A DNA stretch of 64,000 bases from Streptococcus oralis (GTDB lineage: Bacteria > Bacillota > Bacilli > Lactobacillales > Streptococcaceae): contig NZ_CP079724.1 in NCBI RefSeq assembly GCF_019334565.1, positions 1,571,001 to 1,635,000 of the forward strand. Direction: 5' to 3'. Made by a program: the position numbers and the translations under genes. Positions 1 to 9,700 of this stretch are shown here, piece by piece. The first letter of the stretch is position 1. Each line of letters starts with the position of its first letter. The notes under the pieces are model-generated. The model was not told the origin of the DNA. It saw only the letters and a list, made by a program, of their open reading frames with translations, and made no database searches.

Positions 1-1168
1 TTCTTTGAAGATTAACCCCATCGCCAGACAAACCACCATTCGTATCTCTAGCTGGTGCCGTAGTGCTTGTTGAAGGTGTCGTACTACTTGAATTGCTTTC
101 TGTAGCTGAACTTGAGCTTGCTTGACTCGTGCTAGAGCTCGAACTTGAGCTGGAAGCACTGGTTTGTTGGCTCTTGCCAAGACTAATGGCCTTATCCAAG
201 AGTTTGTCTAGTTCTGTGTTCCCTGTCTTGATTTCTGTAAATTTAGCGTCTGCTTTGGCTTTCGCATTGGTATCCAAGACACCGTCAGTGATTGCTGGGC
301 TTTCAAAGAGGGCATTGACATCTTGAATGGCCTTGATTTGAGTTGCTAGGCTATCATATCTTGACTTAGCTAGTGTATAATCACGGCTACCTTCTAACTT
401 ATCTAGCAAGGTTTTCAGTTGGCTCAATTTATCAAACTGGCTGTTTTTCAGAGCAGTCTTATTAGCATCTGTATAGAAAGTATCATAGAGATCATTGAAG
501 TCTTTCAAAGCTGTTTGTGTCCCTTGATCATCCGAAGAGGCTGCTTGAGAAGACTGGATCTCTTGGTTTGAACGAGATACTTGACGGTAGACATAATATG
601 TTCCAGCAAGCACAAGGATTGCAGCTACTACAGAAGCAATGATGATGACACCTTTCTTCTTAGAGCCTGTTTCAGGTTCTGTTTGAGCCGAACGTGATAG
701 AGGTGTATAGGCCTCCTCTTCTTGTTCCTCGTTTATTTCCTTGGGCTCTGTTTCTGTTAAAACGAGAGGCTCTATTTCAGCATTTTCTTCATCTTGAAGT
801 GGTGGAACAAACTGAGTAGTCTCTTCATTTCCTATCTCTTCAATAGATTCCTCAGCAACCAGGTCTGAATCGTCTACCTGATCAGAAGTCTCACTAGATT
901 CTCGCACTTCTTGGATCATTTCCTCTAGGTTTTGAGTAGAAGCCAGTTCTTCTTTTTTAAACTGACGAGTTTCAAACTTGTCGGCTTCGATTTCTTCACG
1001 GTGTTGTTTGATGTATTTGTCTAAGATACTGTCCTCAGGCAATACTCCTGCTTCAACCTCTTCATTCTTACGAATGACTTGACCAACAGTCAAGTCTTTT
1101 GCTTCGTCAAAGTCGAATTGTGGTTCTTGATGTCCTTTTTTATGACGATCACGTCTTTTCTTACTCAT
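1..1168 (-). CDS. mapZ: MapZ (LocZ), midcell-anchored division-site protein; C-terminus cut by window edge
   Basis: Partial gene that runs off the left edge. It starts at 1168 with residues [15 protein letters not shown]. The N-terminal cytoplasmic part is acidic and contains the [17 protein letters not shown] segment typical of the FtsZ-binding region of streptococcal MapZ. One membrane helix follows ([17 protein letters not shown], about residue 175), then an extracellular part that ends in a long Ser/Thr-rich linker inside the window. In pneumococcus MapZ is a StkP substrate that marks the future division site and positions FtsZ rings. The gene lies 12 bases after the methyltransferase gene and is probably cotranscribed with it, the same order as in pneumococcus. 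The identification is by recognised sequence and context; the terminal peptidoglycan-binding domain is not visible here. Confidence 0.93.
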   Translation of the reverse strand, partial: MSKKRRDRHKKGHQEPQFDFDEAKDLTVGQVIRKNEEVEAGVLPEDSILDKYIKQHREEIEADKFETRQFKKEELASTQNLEEMIQEVRESSETSDQVDDSDLVAEESIEEIGNEETTQFVPPLQDEENAEIEPLVLTETEPKEINEEQEEEAYTPLSRSAQTEPETGSKKKGVIIIASVVAAILVLAGTYYVYRQVSRSNQEIQSSQAASSDDQGTQTALKDFNDLYDTFYTDANKTALKNSQFDKLSQLKTLLDKLEGSRDYTLAKSRYDSLATQIKAIQDVNALFESPAITDGVLDTNAKAKADAKFTEIKTGNTELDKLLDKAISLGKSQQTSASSSSSSSSTSQASSSSATESNSSSTTPSTSTTAPARDTNGGLSGDGVNLQR

Positions 1169-1180
1169 GAGTTCACCTTT

Positions 1181-2338
1181 CTATTTTACCTCTTGGCGTT
1201 TGACACGCTGACCAAAGTATTGATACAAATCCACTTTTAAGGTCCCGTTATAGAGTTTTCGCTTTTTATCAGCTGGACTTCCGTACTTGCTTTCAAAAGC
1301 TTCGTCACTCGTCAGGATAAACTTACTCCACGTTTTCAGTGGTGCAAAGACTTGTCCCATCTCAGCATAGAGCTTGGTAACTCCTGCATCATCAGACAAG
1401 CGTTCCCCATATGGTGGATTGGAAATGATAACGCCATTAATCTTGTCTGTACGCAAGTCCTGTACCCGCATTTGCTTAAAGGTGATATCACCTGCGACGC
1501 CTGCTGCTTGGGCATTTGCCTTGGCAATCTCCACCATGCGAGCATCAATATCACAGCCCATAATGTCCAGCTCAAGTTCACGATCCATTTTCTTAGCCGC
1601 CTCTGTGCGAACTTCTTGGATTAACCGATCGCTGACCCAGTTCCATTCCTCAAAAGCAAAGGAACGGCGAAGGCCTGGAGCCATCTTTCTGGCAATCATA
1701 GCCGCCTCGATACAGAAAGTTCCTGACCCGCAGGTCGGATCAATCAAGGGCTTGTCTGGATACCAGTTAGAGAGTTGTAAAATGGCCGCTGCCATATTTT
1801 CCTTGATCGGCGCCCCACCCTTTTCAGTACGATAACCACGTTTAAAAAGGCTAGAACCTGTCGTATCAATCATGACAGTTGCCACATCTTTCAGGATAGA
1901 TACCTCTATCTTAAACTCGGGACCAGTTTCCATCAAGGGAACTCCTTCTGGACGGGCATAGTGTTTTTGTAATTTCTTCACAACAGCCTTCTTGGAAATA
2001 GCCTGAACACTGGGCTCGTTGTGGAGTTTAGACTTGACACATTTTGCCTTTGATATCGGGAAACGTGCTCCTAGAGGGAGATAGTTTTCCCAATCTAGAG
2101 CAAAAACACCTTGAAAAAGCTCTTCAAAAGTCTTAGCTGGAAAACTTCCGACTACAATCTTAATGCGGTCCGCTGCGCGAAGCCAAAGGTTGGTCTCGAT
2201 GATTGCCTTCACATCTCCTTGAAAGCGAACACGCCCATTTTCAACCTGGCAATCATAACCAAGGTCTCGCACCTCACGTCCAACGGCAGCCTCAAGACCC
2301 GCCGCAGCAGTTGCGATTAAATTAAATTGTTCTTTCAT
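1181..2338 (-). CDS. rlmL: THUMP-domain class I SAM-dependent RNA (guanine-N2) methyltransferase, RlmL/YpsC type
   Basis: 385 residues. An N-terminal THUMP RNA-binding domain (roughly residues 40-155) is followed by a Rossmann methyltransferase domain. The SAM-binding loop DPTCGSGT is at about 200-207 and the catalytic NPPYGERL motif at about 307-314, which is characteristic of N2-guanine or N6-adenine RNA methyltransferases of the UPF0020 family. Family members methylate 23S rRNA (m2G2445 in E. coli RlmL). The length fits the single-domain Gram-positive YpsC form, which lacks the fused RlmK half. It sits between rnpB and mapZ, as in pneumococcus. The exact target nucleotide is inferred from the family. 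Confidence 0.9.
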   Translation of the reverse strand: MKEQFNLIATAAAGLEAAVGREVRDLGYDCQVENGRVRFQGDVKAIIETNLWLRAADRIKIVVGSFPAKTFEELFQGVFALDWENYLPLGARFPISKAKCVKSKLHNEPSVQAISKKAVVKKLQKHYARPEGVPLMETGPEFKIEVSILKDVATVMIDTTGSSLFKRGYRTEKGGAPIKENMAAAILQLSNWYPDKPLIDPTCGSGTFCIEAAMIARKMAPGLRRSFAFEEWNWVSDRLIQEVRTEAAKKMDRELELDIMGCDIDARMVEIAKANAQAAGVAGDITFKQMRVQDLRTDKINGVIISNPPYGERLSDDAGVTKLYAEMGQVFAPLKTWSKFILTSDEAFESKYGSPADKKRKLYNGTLKVDLYQYFGQRVKRQEVK

Positions 2339-2374
2339 TTCTAGTCTTGCAAGACCTTTCTCTTGTTCACTTTA

Positions 2375-2410
2375 AAAAATGAGGTTGAGAAAGATTTCTC
2401 AGCCCCAACC
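2375..2410 (-). terminator. Intrinsic terminator of rnpB
   Basis: On the minus strand a GC-containing inverted repeat (GGTTG...GAGAAA / TTTCTCAACC) ends in a T-rich tail directly after the 3' end of the RNase P RNA and before the methyltransferase start. Confidence 0.75.
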
Positions 2411-2411
2411 T

Positions 2412-2808
2412 ATATGCAATTTTCTATAAGCCATGTTTTGTTCCAGAAGTGACTAGGACCACTTCCTTCGATAATCATCTGTCTACTGCTAACAGCATAA
2501 ATCTGCTAGCAGTCAGAGTACTACGTTCGTTTCCGTGCACTCCATGCCCCGACCAAAATTTGGGTTGCTAGCTTGAGGGGTTTACCGCGTTCCACTCTCT
2601 CTGTTTCCAGAAAGACTCCGTCACTGTGGCACTTTCAAGCCTATTTTGACCTATCCGAAGACTTAGCCATTTCGACTGCCGTAACGATTTCTCGTCCCTA
2701 GGCTTATGGATTCGCCTAGCACAAACACTACAGGCATCACAGCCTGTGCTAGCATGGACTTTCCTCATGAAAAGAGAACCTCTTCACGCGATTATCCAAA
2801 AATTGCAC
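2412..2808 (-). ncRNA. rnpB: RNase P RNA (M1 RNA), Firmicute type B
   Basis: Recognised from conserved rnpB elements on the minus strand: the 5' segment with GAGGAAAGTCCATGCTAGCA, the central CGGCAGTCGAAATGG region, the conserved GAGTGGAACGCGGTAAACCCC stretch, and the 3' GAAGGAAGTGGTCC / ACATGGCTTATAG segment. The ends are placed by the P1 helix: GTGCAATTTT at the 5' end can pair with AAAATTGCAT at the 3' end. This is the catalytic RNA that matures tRNA 5' ends. It lies between gpsB and the rRNA methyltransferase gene, as in pneumococcus. The ends are approximate to a few bases. An open frame of 66 codons inside it is a chance ORF. Confidence 0.95.
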
Positions 2809-2823
2809 TCATTCCTTAGTCAA

Positions 2824-3153
2824 TTATAAATCTTGGTTGTCTAAGATTTGCTTACCAAATACTTCTTTTTCGAGACGATTTAAGCGTTTCAAAATATCAA
2901 AGTTTGTCATTGAGGTAGAAGCTGTTACTTCAATAGAGTCTGGTTGAGTTGGAGCTACCTGTGGTTTATGAGATAATTCTTCCTTCAAATCAGCAATCTC
3001 TTGACGAAGGGATTTGACCAAAGCTGCGTAGGTTTCATAGTCCTTAATCACATCGTCTAGGAATTCATCTACCTCTGCTTTGCTATATCCACGTACTTCA
3101 CGTCCAAATTCTTGTTCAAAAATATCTTTCGCTGAAAATATAATACTTGCCAT
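2824..3153 (-). CDS. gpsB: GpsB, DivIVA-like cell-division regulator
   Basis: 109 residues from [17 protein letters not shown]. The N-terminal DivIVA-like membrane-targeting and coiled-coil part has the [19 protein letters not shown] signature, followed by a short linker and a C-terminal [20 protein letters not shown] trimerisation helix. GpsB coordinates septal and peripheral peptidoglycan synthesis, binds penicillin-binding proteins and affects StkP. The start at 3153 is preferred over the ATG at 3165 because the GGAGAGAG ribosome-binding site lies between the two and only the inner start is correctly spaced. It lies just upstream of rnpB and divides the same pneumococcal-type neighbourhood. 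Confidence 0.95.
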   Translation of the reverse strand: MASIIFSAKDIFEQEFGREVRGYSKAEVDEFLDDVIKDYETYAALVKSLRQEIADLKEELSHKPQVAPTQPDSIEVTASTSMTNFDILKRLNRLEKEVFGKQILDNQDL

Positions 3154-3182
3154 GTCTCTCTCCATTCTGGTTTACTAGTATT

Positions 3183-3211
3183 ATTATATAAAAAAAGACA
3201 AGTAAAAATCA
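3183..3211 (-). promoter_or_regulatory. Putative gpsB promoter
   Basis: On the minus strand a perfect TATAAT (3183-3188) lies about 30 bases upstream of the gpsB start. A TTGATT -35-like hexamer lies about 18 bases further up. It sits between the ypsA end and gpsB, so gpsB can be transcribed independently. Confidence 0.55.
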
Positions 3212-3222
3212 AGGTCAAAGGC

Positions 3223-3750
3223 TTACTTTTCAGAAAAATTTTCGACTATTTCATTCAAGTCCTCAAATGTTAATCTTCTTGTAACATAGTCCGCTTGATT
3301 TTTCATCATTTGGTAAAAATATCGTAACTTGGTTTCGTTTTCTTCGTCGTAAAAAAGGTAACAAGTATCTGTATTTTCCAGCAGAAATTTTTGATAATCG
3401 CGTAATTGTCCCTTGTGCTCATATTGTGGATAGGCGTATTTGACAAAATCAACCTGCTTGAACTCACTCAATTTGGCTTGATTTGCTTCATTCCAATTAC
3501 TGCCATGGGTTTCAAAATCAAAAATGGTCGCCAGCTGAAATCCATAGTCTGCTTTCATGTCTTTCGCTACCTGAAGCGCCCAGTACTCAAAGCCCAAAGT
3601 CCCTGTAAAGACAAGCCAGGTCACCCCATCCTCTACTAAACGTTCCAGGTCTCTCCGAATGGCTGTTTTGATAATATCAACGCGAATATCCTTGTCATTA
3701 AAGAGACCAAGGTCGAAGGCTGAATAGCCTAAAATCAAGGCTGATGTCAT
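3223..3750 (-). CDS. ypsA: YpsA-family protein (DUF1273/SLOG superfamily)
   Basis: 175 residues from [17 protein letters not shown]. It matches the YpsA (DUF1273) family, a Rossmann-like SLOG fold thought to bind a nucleotide-type ligand: [10 protein letters not shown] near the N-terminus, [16 protein letters not shown] in the middle, then [19 protein letters not shown]. In Bacillus and Staphylococcus YpsA affects cell division, and ypsA is often next to gpsB, as here. The start at 3750 (AAAGGGTT upstream) is preferred over the 28-codon longer frame, which would run into the divergent recU promoter. The biochemical role is unknown. Confidence 0.85.
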   Translation of the reverse strand: MTSALILGYSAFDLGLFNDKDIRVDIIKTAIRRDLERLVEDGVTWLVFTGTLGFEYWALQVAKDMKADYGFQLATIFDFETHGSNWNEANQAKLSEFKQVDFVKYAYPQYEHKGQLRDYQKFLLENTDTCYLFYDEENETKLRYFYQMMKNQADYVTRRLTFEDLNEIVENFSEK

Positions 3751-3775
3751 TTTTAACCCTTTCTTTGTAAATTTA

Positions 3776-3784
3776 TGATATAAT
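3776..3784 (+). promoter_or_regulatory. Extended -10 promoter of recU-pbp1A
   Basis: TGATATAAT (3776-3784) is an extended -10 element in the short divergent gap between ypsA and recU, about 30 bases upstream of the recU ATG. No good -35 is visible. Confidence 0.6.
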
Positions 3785-3816
3785 AGAGTGATGTTATTGT
3801 ACCAATAAGGAGAATT

Positions 3817-4413
3817 ATGGTCAACTATCCACATAAAATTTCATCTCAAAAGAGGCAAGCACCCCTGTCACAAACTAAAAATTTCGCAAATCGGGGAATG
3901 TCTTTTGAAAAGATGATCAATGCTACGAACGACTACTATTTGTCGCATGGGTTAGCTGTTATTCACAAGAAACCGACTCCCATCCAAATTGTACGTGTTG
4001 ATTATCCCCAACGAAGTCGTGCCAAGATTGTTGAAGCCTACTTTAGACAAGCCTCAACTACTGACTATTCAGGGGTTTATGATGGATACTACATCGACTT
4101 TGAAGCAAAGGAAACCAGGCAAAAACATGCGATACCGATGAAGAATTTTCATCCCCATCAGATCCAGCATATGGAACAAGTCCTTGCCCAGCAAGGAATC
4201 TGCTTTGTACTCCTTCACTTTTCTTCTCAGCAAGAAACCTACTTATTACCGGCTATTGACCTCATCCGTTTCTATCATCAAGATAAGGGACAGAAGTCAA
4301 TGCCACTTGGATATATTCGAGAAAATGGATATAGGATTGAGCCTGGTGCCTTTCCTCAAATTCCCTACCTCGACATTATCAAAGAACATTTACTAGGTGG
4401 TAAAACAAGATGA
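3817..4413 (+). CDS. recU: Holliday junction resolvase RecU
   Basis: 198 residues, the usual length for streptococcal RecU. The N-terminus ([14 protein letters not shown]) is basic. The nuclease core begins [35 protein letters not shown]. The metal-binding pieces follow, with [17 protein letters not shown] carrying the acidic D/E-x-K catalytic residues. The enzyme cleaves four-way junctions during recombination repair and chromosome segregation. The stop codon overlaps the pbp1A start (ATGA, 4 bases), so the two are translationally coupled; the recU-pbp1A pair is conserved in Firmicutes. Confidence 0.96.
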   Translation: MVNYPHKISSQKRQAPLSQTKNFANRGMSFEKMINATNDYYLSHGLAVIHKKPTPIQIVRVDYPQRSRAKIVEAYFRQASTTDYSGVYDGYYIDFEAKETRQKHAIPMKNFHPHQIQHMEQVLAQQGICFVLLHFSSQQETYLLPAIDLIRFYHQDKGQKSMPLGYIRENGYRIEPGAFPQIPYLDIIKEHLLGGKTR

Positions 4414-6578
4414 ACAAACAAACTTTTCTGCGAATAGCTAAGTATGTCAGCATCAGTCTCTTAACTGTATTTATCGCAGCTGTAATGCTTGGTGGAGGTC
4501 TCTTCCTCTACTATGTTAGCAAGGCTCCAGAACTTTCTGAAAGTAAACTAGTTGCTACAACGTCAAGTAAGATCTATGATAGCAATGACGAGCTTATTGC
4601 TGATCTTGGATCGGAACGTCGAGTCAATGCCCAAGCAAACGAAATACCGACCGATTTGGTCAACGCTATTGTTTCGATTGAGGACCATCGCTTCTTTAAT
4701 CACCGAGGAATCGACACAATCCGTATCCTAGGTGCTACCCTACGAAACCTTCGTGGTGGTGGAGGTCTGCAAGGAGCTTCCACCTTGACGCAGCAGTTGA
4801 TTAAGTTAACTTATTTCTCTACGTCAACTTCTGATCAAACCCTTTCTCGTAAGGCCCAGGAAGCTTGGTTAGCCGTTCAGCTAGAACAAAAAGCGACTAA
4901 ACAAGAGATCTTGACCTACTACATCAACAAGGTTTACATGTCAAACGGGAACTACGGAATGCAGACAGCTGCCCAAAGTTACTATGGCAAGGATCTCAAA
5001 GATCTAAGTATTCCTCAATTGGCTCTCCTTGCTGGTATGCCTCAGGCTCCAAACCAGTATGATCCATACTCGCATCCAGAAGCTGCTCAAGAACGTCGTA
5101 ATCTCGTCCTCTCTGAGATGAAGGGGCAAGGTTACATTTCAGCTGAGCAATATGAAAAAGCGATTAATACTCCGATTACAGATGGACTTCAAAGTCTAAA
5201 ATCAGCTAATAGTTATCCTCCATACATGGACAACTATCTCAAAGAGGTAATCGATCAAGTCGAACAAGAAACAGGCTACAATCTCTTAACGACTGGTATG
5301 GACGTCTACACCAACGTTGATCCTAAAGTTCAACAACATCTCTGGGATATCTACAATACCGACGAGTATGTCAACTATCCTGATGATGAAATGCAAGTGG
5401 CTTCAACAATCGTGGATGTGACAAACGGGAAAGTTATTGCTCAGTTAGGTTCTCGTCACCAATCAAGCAATGTTTCCTTCGGAATCAACCAAGCTGTTGA
5501 AACCAACCGTGACTGGGGTTCTACCATGAAGCCAATCACAGACTATGCTCCTGCCTTAGAGTATGACATCTACGACTCAACTGCTTCGATTGTACATGAT
5601 GTTCCATACAACTATCCTGGTACAGATACCCCTGTTTACAACTGGGATAGAAGTTATTTTGGAAACATCACCATCCAATATGCGCTCCAACAATCACGGA
5701 ACGTTACAGCTGTAGAAACCTTGAACAAAGTTGGTTTGGACAGAGCCAAGACCTTCCTAAATGGAATCGGTATTGACTATCCCGATATGCACTATGCCAA
5801 CGCGATTTCAAGTAATACAACTGAGTCAAACAAAAAGTACGGAGCAAGTAGTGAGAAAATGGCTGCTGCTTACGCTGCTTTTGCTAACGGTGGTATCTAC
5901 CATAAACCAATGTATATCAACAAAATCGTCTTTAGCGATGGTAGCTCAAAAGAATACGCTGATCCTGGTACTCGTGCCATGAAAGAGACGACCGCCTATA
6001 TGATGACAGAAATGATGAAGACTGTCTTAGCATACGGAACTGGTCGTGGTGCTTATCTCCCTTGGCTACCTCAAGCTGGTAAGACTGGTACATCAAACTA
6101 TACAGATGATGAAATTGAAAACTACATCAAAAATACTGGTTATGTAGCTCCAGACGAAATGTTTGTTGGTTATACTCGCAAATATTCAATGGCGGTATGG
6201 ACAGGTTACTCAAACCGCCTTACTCCTATCGTTGGTGATGGCTTCTATGTTGCAGCTAAGGTTTACCGTTCAATGATGACTTATCTGTCTGAGGATAACA
6301 ACCCTGGCGACTGGACTATGCCAGAAGGCCTCTATCGAAGTGGTGAGTTCGTCTTTAAAAACGGTGCTCGTTCTGCATGGACTGCCCCTGCTCCGCAACA
6401 AGCCCCAACACCTGAAAGTTCGAGCTCGACATCAGAAAGTTCAACTTCACAGTCAAGCTCAACTACTCCAAGCACGAATAATAGTGCAAACAATAATACC
6501 AATAACCAGCAACCAAATACAACGCCTGGTCAACAAAACCAGAATCAAAATCAGAATCCTCAACCAGCACAACCATAA
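4410..6578 (+). CDS. pbp1A: Class A penicillin-binding protein 1A (transglycosylase/transpeptidase)
   Basis: 722 residues. A short cytoplasmic tail and one membrane helix (about 12-36) are followed by a GT51 domain with the catalytic Glu in [15 protein letters not shown] (E91) and the [11 protein letters not shown] motif. The transpeptidase domain has the active Ser in STMK (S371), SRN at about 429-431 and KTGT from K558. The C-terminus is a low-complexity Ser/Thr/Asn/Gln/Pro tail. It builds and cross-links peptidoglycan outside the membrane. Residues 575-578 read NTGY. From memory, beta-lactam-susceptible pneumococci have TSQF at the matching 574-577 and mosaic resistant alleles have NTGY; the STMK Thr is the unaltered form. 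It is coupled to recU and followed by a strong terminator. Confidence 0.97.
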   Translation: MNKQTFLRIAKYVSISLLTVFIAAVMLGGGLFLYYVSKAPELSESKLVATTSSKIYDSNDELIADLGSERRVNAQANEIPTDLVNAIVSIEDHRFFNHRGIDTIRILGATLRNLRGGGGLQGASTLTQQLIKLTYFSTSTSDQTLSRKAQEAWLAVQLEQKATKQEILTYYINKVYMSNGNYGMQTAAQSYYGKDLKDLSIPQLALLAGMPQAPNQYDPYSHPEAAQERRNLVLSEMKGQGYISAEQYEKAINTPITDGLQSLKSANSYPPYMDNYLKEVIDQVEQETGYNLLTTGMDVYTNVDPKVQQHLWDIYNTDEYVNYPDDEMQVASTIVDVTNGKVIAQLGSRHQSSNVSFGINQAVETNRDWGSTMKPITDYAPALEYDIYDSTASIVHDVPYNYPGTDTPVYNWDRSYFGNITIQYALQQSRNVTAVETLNKVGLDRAKTFLNGIGIDYPDMHYANAISSNTTESNKKYGASSEKMAAAYAAFANGGIYHKPMYINKIVFSDGSSKEYADPGTRAMKETTAYMMTEMMKTVLAYGTGRGAYLPWLPQAGKTGTSNYTDDEIENYIKNTGYVAPDEMFVGYTRKYSMAVWTGYSNRLTPIVGDGFYVAAKVYRSMMTYLSEDNNPGDWTMPEGLYRSGEFVFKNGARSAWTAPAPQQAPTPESSSSTSESSTSQSSSTTPSTNNSANNNTNNQQPNTTPGQQNQNQNQNPQPAQP

Positions 6579-6583
6579 CATTT

Positions 6584-6612
6584 ATCACCCGGATTTTTCT
6601 GGGTGATTTTTT
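6584..6612 (+). terminator. Intrinsic terminator after pbp1A
   Basis: ATCACCC and GGGTGAT arms enclose a ten-base loop and are followed by TTTTTTC, six bases after the pbp1A stop. Confidence 0.85.
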
Positions 6613-6641
6613 CATAGCACTATTGCATTTATGTGCTTAAC

Positions 6642-6676
6642 AAAAGCCTGAGAAGACATCTTCTCAGGCTTTTTCT
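6642..6676. terminator. Bidirectional terminator between pbp1A and the GH20/GH84 gene
   Basis: A near-perfect inverted repeat, AAAAGCCTGAGAAGA / TCTTCTCAGGCTTTTT, with a two-base loop. It has A-run and T-run flanks, so it can end transcripts arriving from either side of this convergent junction. Confidence 0.85.
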
Positions 6677-6745
6677 GTACTATAAACCTCATTGGGAAAG
6701 ATAGGAAACGGATTTCGTAATCTTGTTAAGAGGTTTTACTAAATA

Positions 6746-9700
6746 CTAATCTTTCTTCGTTTTTGCTACAAAGAGAGCAGATAGGGCTAGGCTAACACCT
6801 GCTAGGAAGAGGGCTGTGTCAGATTGACTCTCACCTGTTGCTGGCAAGCTTTGTTCAGCTGTTTCTCGCTTCGTCACTTCTTGTTTTAGTTCCGGTGCCG
6901 GTGCCTTACCTTCATCTGAAGCAAGTGAGCTCAGTTTAAACTCAGGTTTCTCTACTGTTGGAGCAGCTTGATCACCTACTGTTGCTAGCGGGCCTGTGTA
7001 TTCTGGCAATTCATGCACTAGAGCCATCACTGCATTGACACCACCCTTGAACTCAGGTTTCTCTACTGTTGGAGCAGCTTGGTCACCTACTGTCGCTACT
7101 GGGCCTGTGTACTCTGGAAGTTCATGTACTAGGGCTTCAACTGCATTGACACCACCCTTGAACTCAGGTTTCTCTACTATTGGAGCAGCTTGGTCACCTA
7201 CTGTTGCTAATGCGCCTGTGTACTCTGGAAGTTCATGTACTAGGGCTTCAACTGCATTGACACCACCTGTGAATTCAGGAACGTCAAGAACGGGTGCTGG
7301 CTCTTCGCCCTTGCTTGATTGAACCGGTTCTTCTGTTAATTCTTGATGGAAGCTTGCCAATTCATAAAACTCAGCCTTGCCACCTTCCCAGACTAATTTG
7401 ACGTCTAGAAGAGAGCCACTATTTCGGATAGCGAAGGTTTGGAGACTGGATGTAATGGCACCGAGGTCTAGCCAACTGTCTTGGCCATCCTTAAGTGTTC
7501 TAGCAAGAACACGTGCCTTAGCTCCTTCAGGAAGACTGGAAACGAGACGAAGGTGGTTGGCATTAGTTGGCTCAGACAAGTGATACACCAATTCGCCCTT
7601 GTCTTTTTCAGACTTGTAGCTGGTCAAGACTTTGCCGTCTACAAGATTATTGTAGAAGTTGCCTTGGCTTTCTCCACTACTTCCTTCTACTGTTGGATCA
7701 TTGATTGGTTTGACAAACTCACCATCGTTGATGACCAATTCTGTAAAACCTACAAAACGGGCATCATAGTCTGCCGTATAGAGGACACGGAGATAGTTGG
7801 CTTTGACTGGTGTCGTCAATTCACCTTCGATGTAGCGATTTCCTGGCATCTTAGAATCATGTGTCCAACCATCTGTCAATGAATCATCGTGTGTACTATT
7901 AGCTACACCATCTCCTACTGTAACGACATCTGTCCAAGTTTTACCGTCTTGGCTGACTTGGATCTTACCATCACGAAGATAGTTTTGAGTTCCGTCTTGG
8001 ATGTAAGCTCTAATCTTCTTGATGGTGCGTTCGCTGCCAAGTTTCAAGGTCACATGACCATCTTTACGGGCATAGTCTGAAAACTCAACGAAGTTGTTGT
8101 AAACACCGTCAAACAGTTGATCTAGATTGTTCAGTTTACGAACATCATTGCTTCCGTATGTTGGATGAATGGCCATAGTTGTAGATTCTAGTTTGGTTGG
8201 TTGCACTTCTTTGGTTGTCACAAGGAGAGAAGTGGATGTCACAGCTTGTTCCTGATCTGTTTTATTGACCAGACGAACATAACGTACCAAATGACTCACT
8301 ACAGATCTGTCTGCCAACTGGCTAGCTGGCGTCCATTCTTGCGCATTTGCAGAGTACTCTAGAGTAAGAGCAGGGTTGGCCTGACCTTTGAGCTGGATGC
8401 TCTTGATCTGATGGATACGGTCAAGCTTCATTCCTAGATAGCTATGAGCAGGGAGTTTGGTTCCAGCTGGAATTTGAAGCTCGTAACTGCCCAAGCTATC
8501 CAATACCGGCGTTTCCTTCAAGGCGTCCACGTTGGTGTCCGTTAACTCACTGTTTCCAGAACGTGTCTCAACAGAGAAGTCTTGGATACGCCACCAGAGG
8601 TCGAGGGCCTTGGTATTGCGGACTCGGATGTAGCGAGCATTGATCGCTCTGGTCACTTCCTTGGCTTGCTCACCTGACAAGCGATCGAGTTCCTGCCAAG
8701 TAGTACCGTCTGTAGAATACTCAAGTACACCTGCGGCAAGTTTATCACCCGTTCCTTGGCGAAGGCGAACTTTAGTGACTGACTTGACTTCACCGAGGTC
8801 AAGTTGTGCCCAGGCATCTACTGGAGTTGTATTGCTACCGTCAGCGTTTGCCATCATGGCTTCTGTATTGTCCTTGCCATCAGTGATTTGACGGGCTGAG
8901 GTATTTAGTTTGTAAACTAAGTTTGAGCTTAGACTAACTGTCGTTGCTTGTTGGCTACGAGCTTTTTCGACTGGACGGTTAACTGCAATTTCCTGAACTG
9001 CAAACCAGGTATTCTCACGGTCTGCTGTCGCAATCATGCGAACTGCCTTGGCCTTGATAGTGAGATTTTCAAACTTAAGTAGGGATTCATTTCCGACATA
9101 GCTTGGCTCTTTCAAGGTTACCCAGTTGTCATTTTCATCTAGATACTGCACTTCTGCCTTACTAAAGGTATCACGTGGATTTGCCTGCGTTCCCATAGCA
9201 AAGGTCAAGGTTTGAATCGCTATCGGTTTGTTGAACTTCATACCAATATAATCACCTGTCTTGATGCTATTTGGTGATTTAATAATCGCATGAGTTGCCA
9301 AATCGCCATCCGTCACTTCTGCCAAACCACCTTCTACACCTGTTCGATTGGTGATAAAGGTGCTGATGATTTGGTCTGGGTGCAAGACTTTTTGAACTTC
9401 AGACGCTAGAACTTCCTTCAAGGATAGGATAAATGGACGAATATGTTGAACACCCAATTCAGCCTTTTCCATATGGTCTACATAATGGAAGGTGTGAGTT
9501 TGAGACTGTTCGTACAATTTCAAACCTTTATAGTAACTATCCCAAAGTTTGGCTGCATCGTTTGTAGCCATGGCTTCAGTTCCTGTAAGGAAGGCATCGA
9601 GAGCATTCATTTGATCGATTGCATTATCCAACCAATAGTGGATTTGGGCAACCATTTTTTTATCTCCTGATGCTTTGTAAAGTTCGGCTGCTTCTTTAAT

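Noticed and set aside
2568..2768. 66-codon open frame on the minus strand
   Set aside because: It lies entirely within the conserved core of rnpB and has no ribosome-binding site; the RNA gene explains the sequence.
6939..7305. Regular repeats considered as a possible CRISPR array
   Set aside because: Period is 111 bp with almost no unique spacers and the frame stays open through the array, so it is a protein-coding tandem repeat. No cas genes are present.
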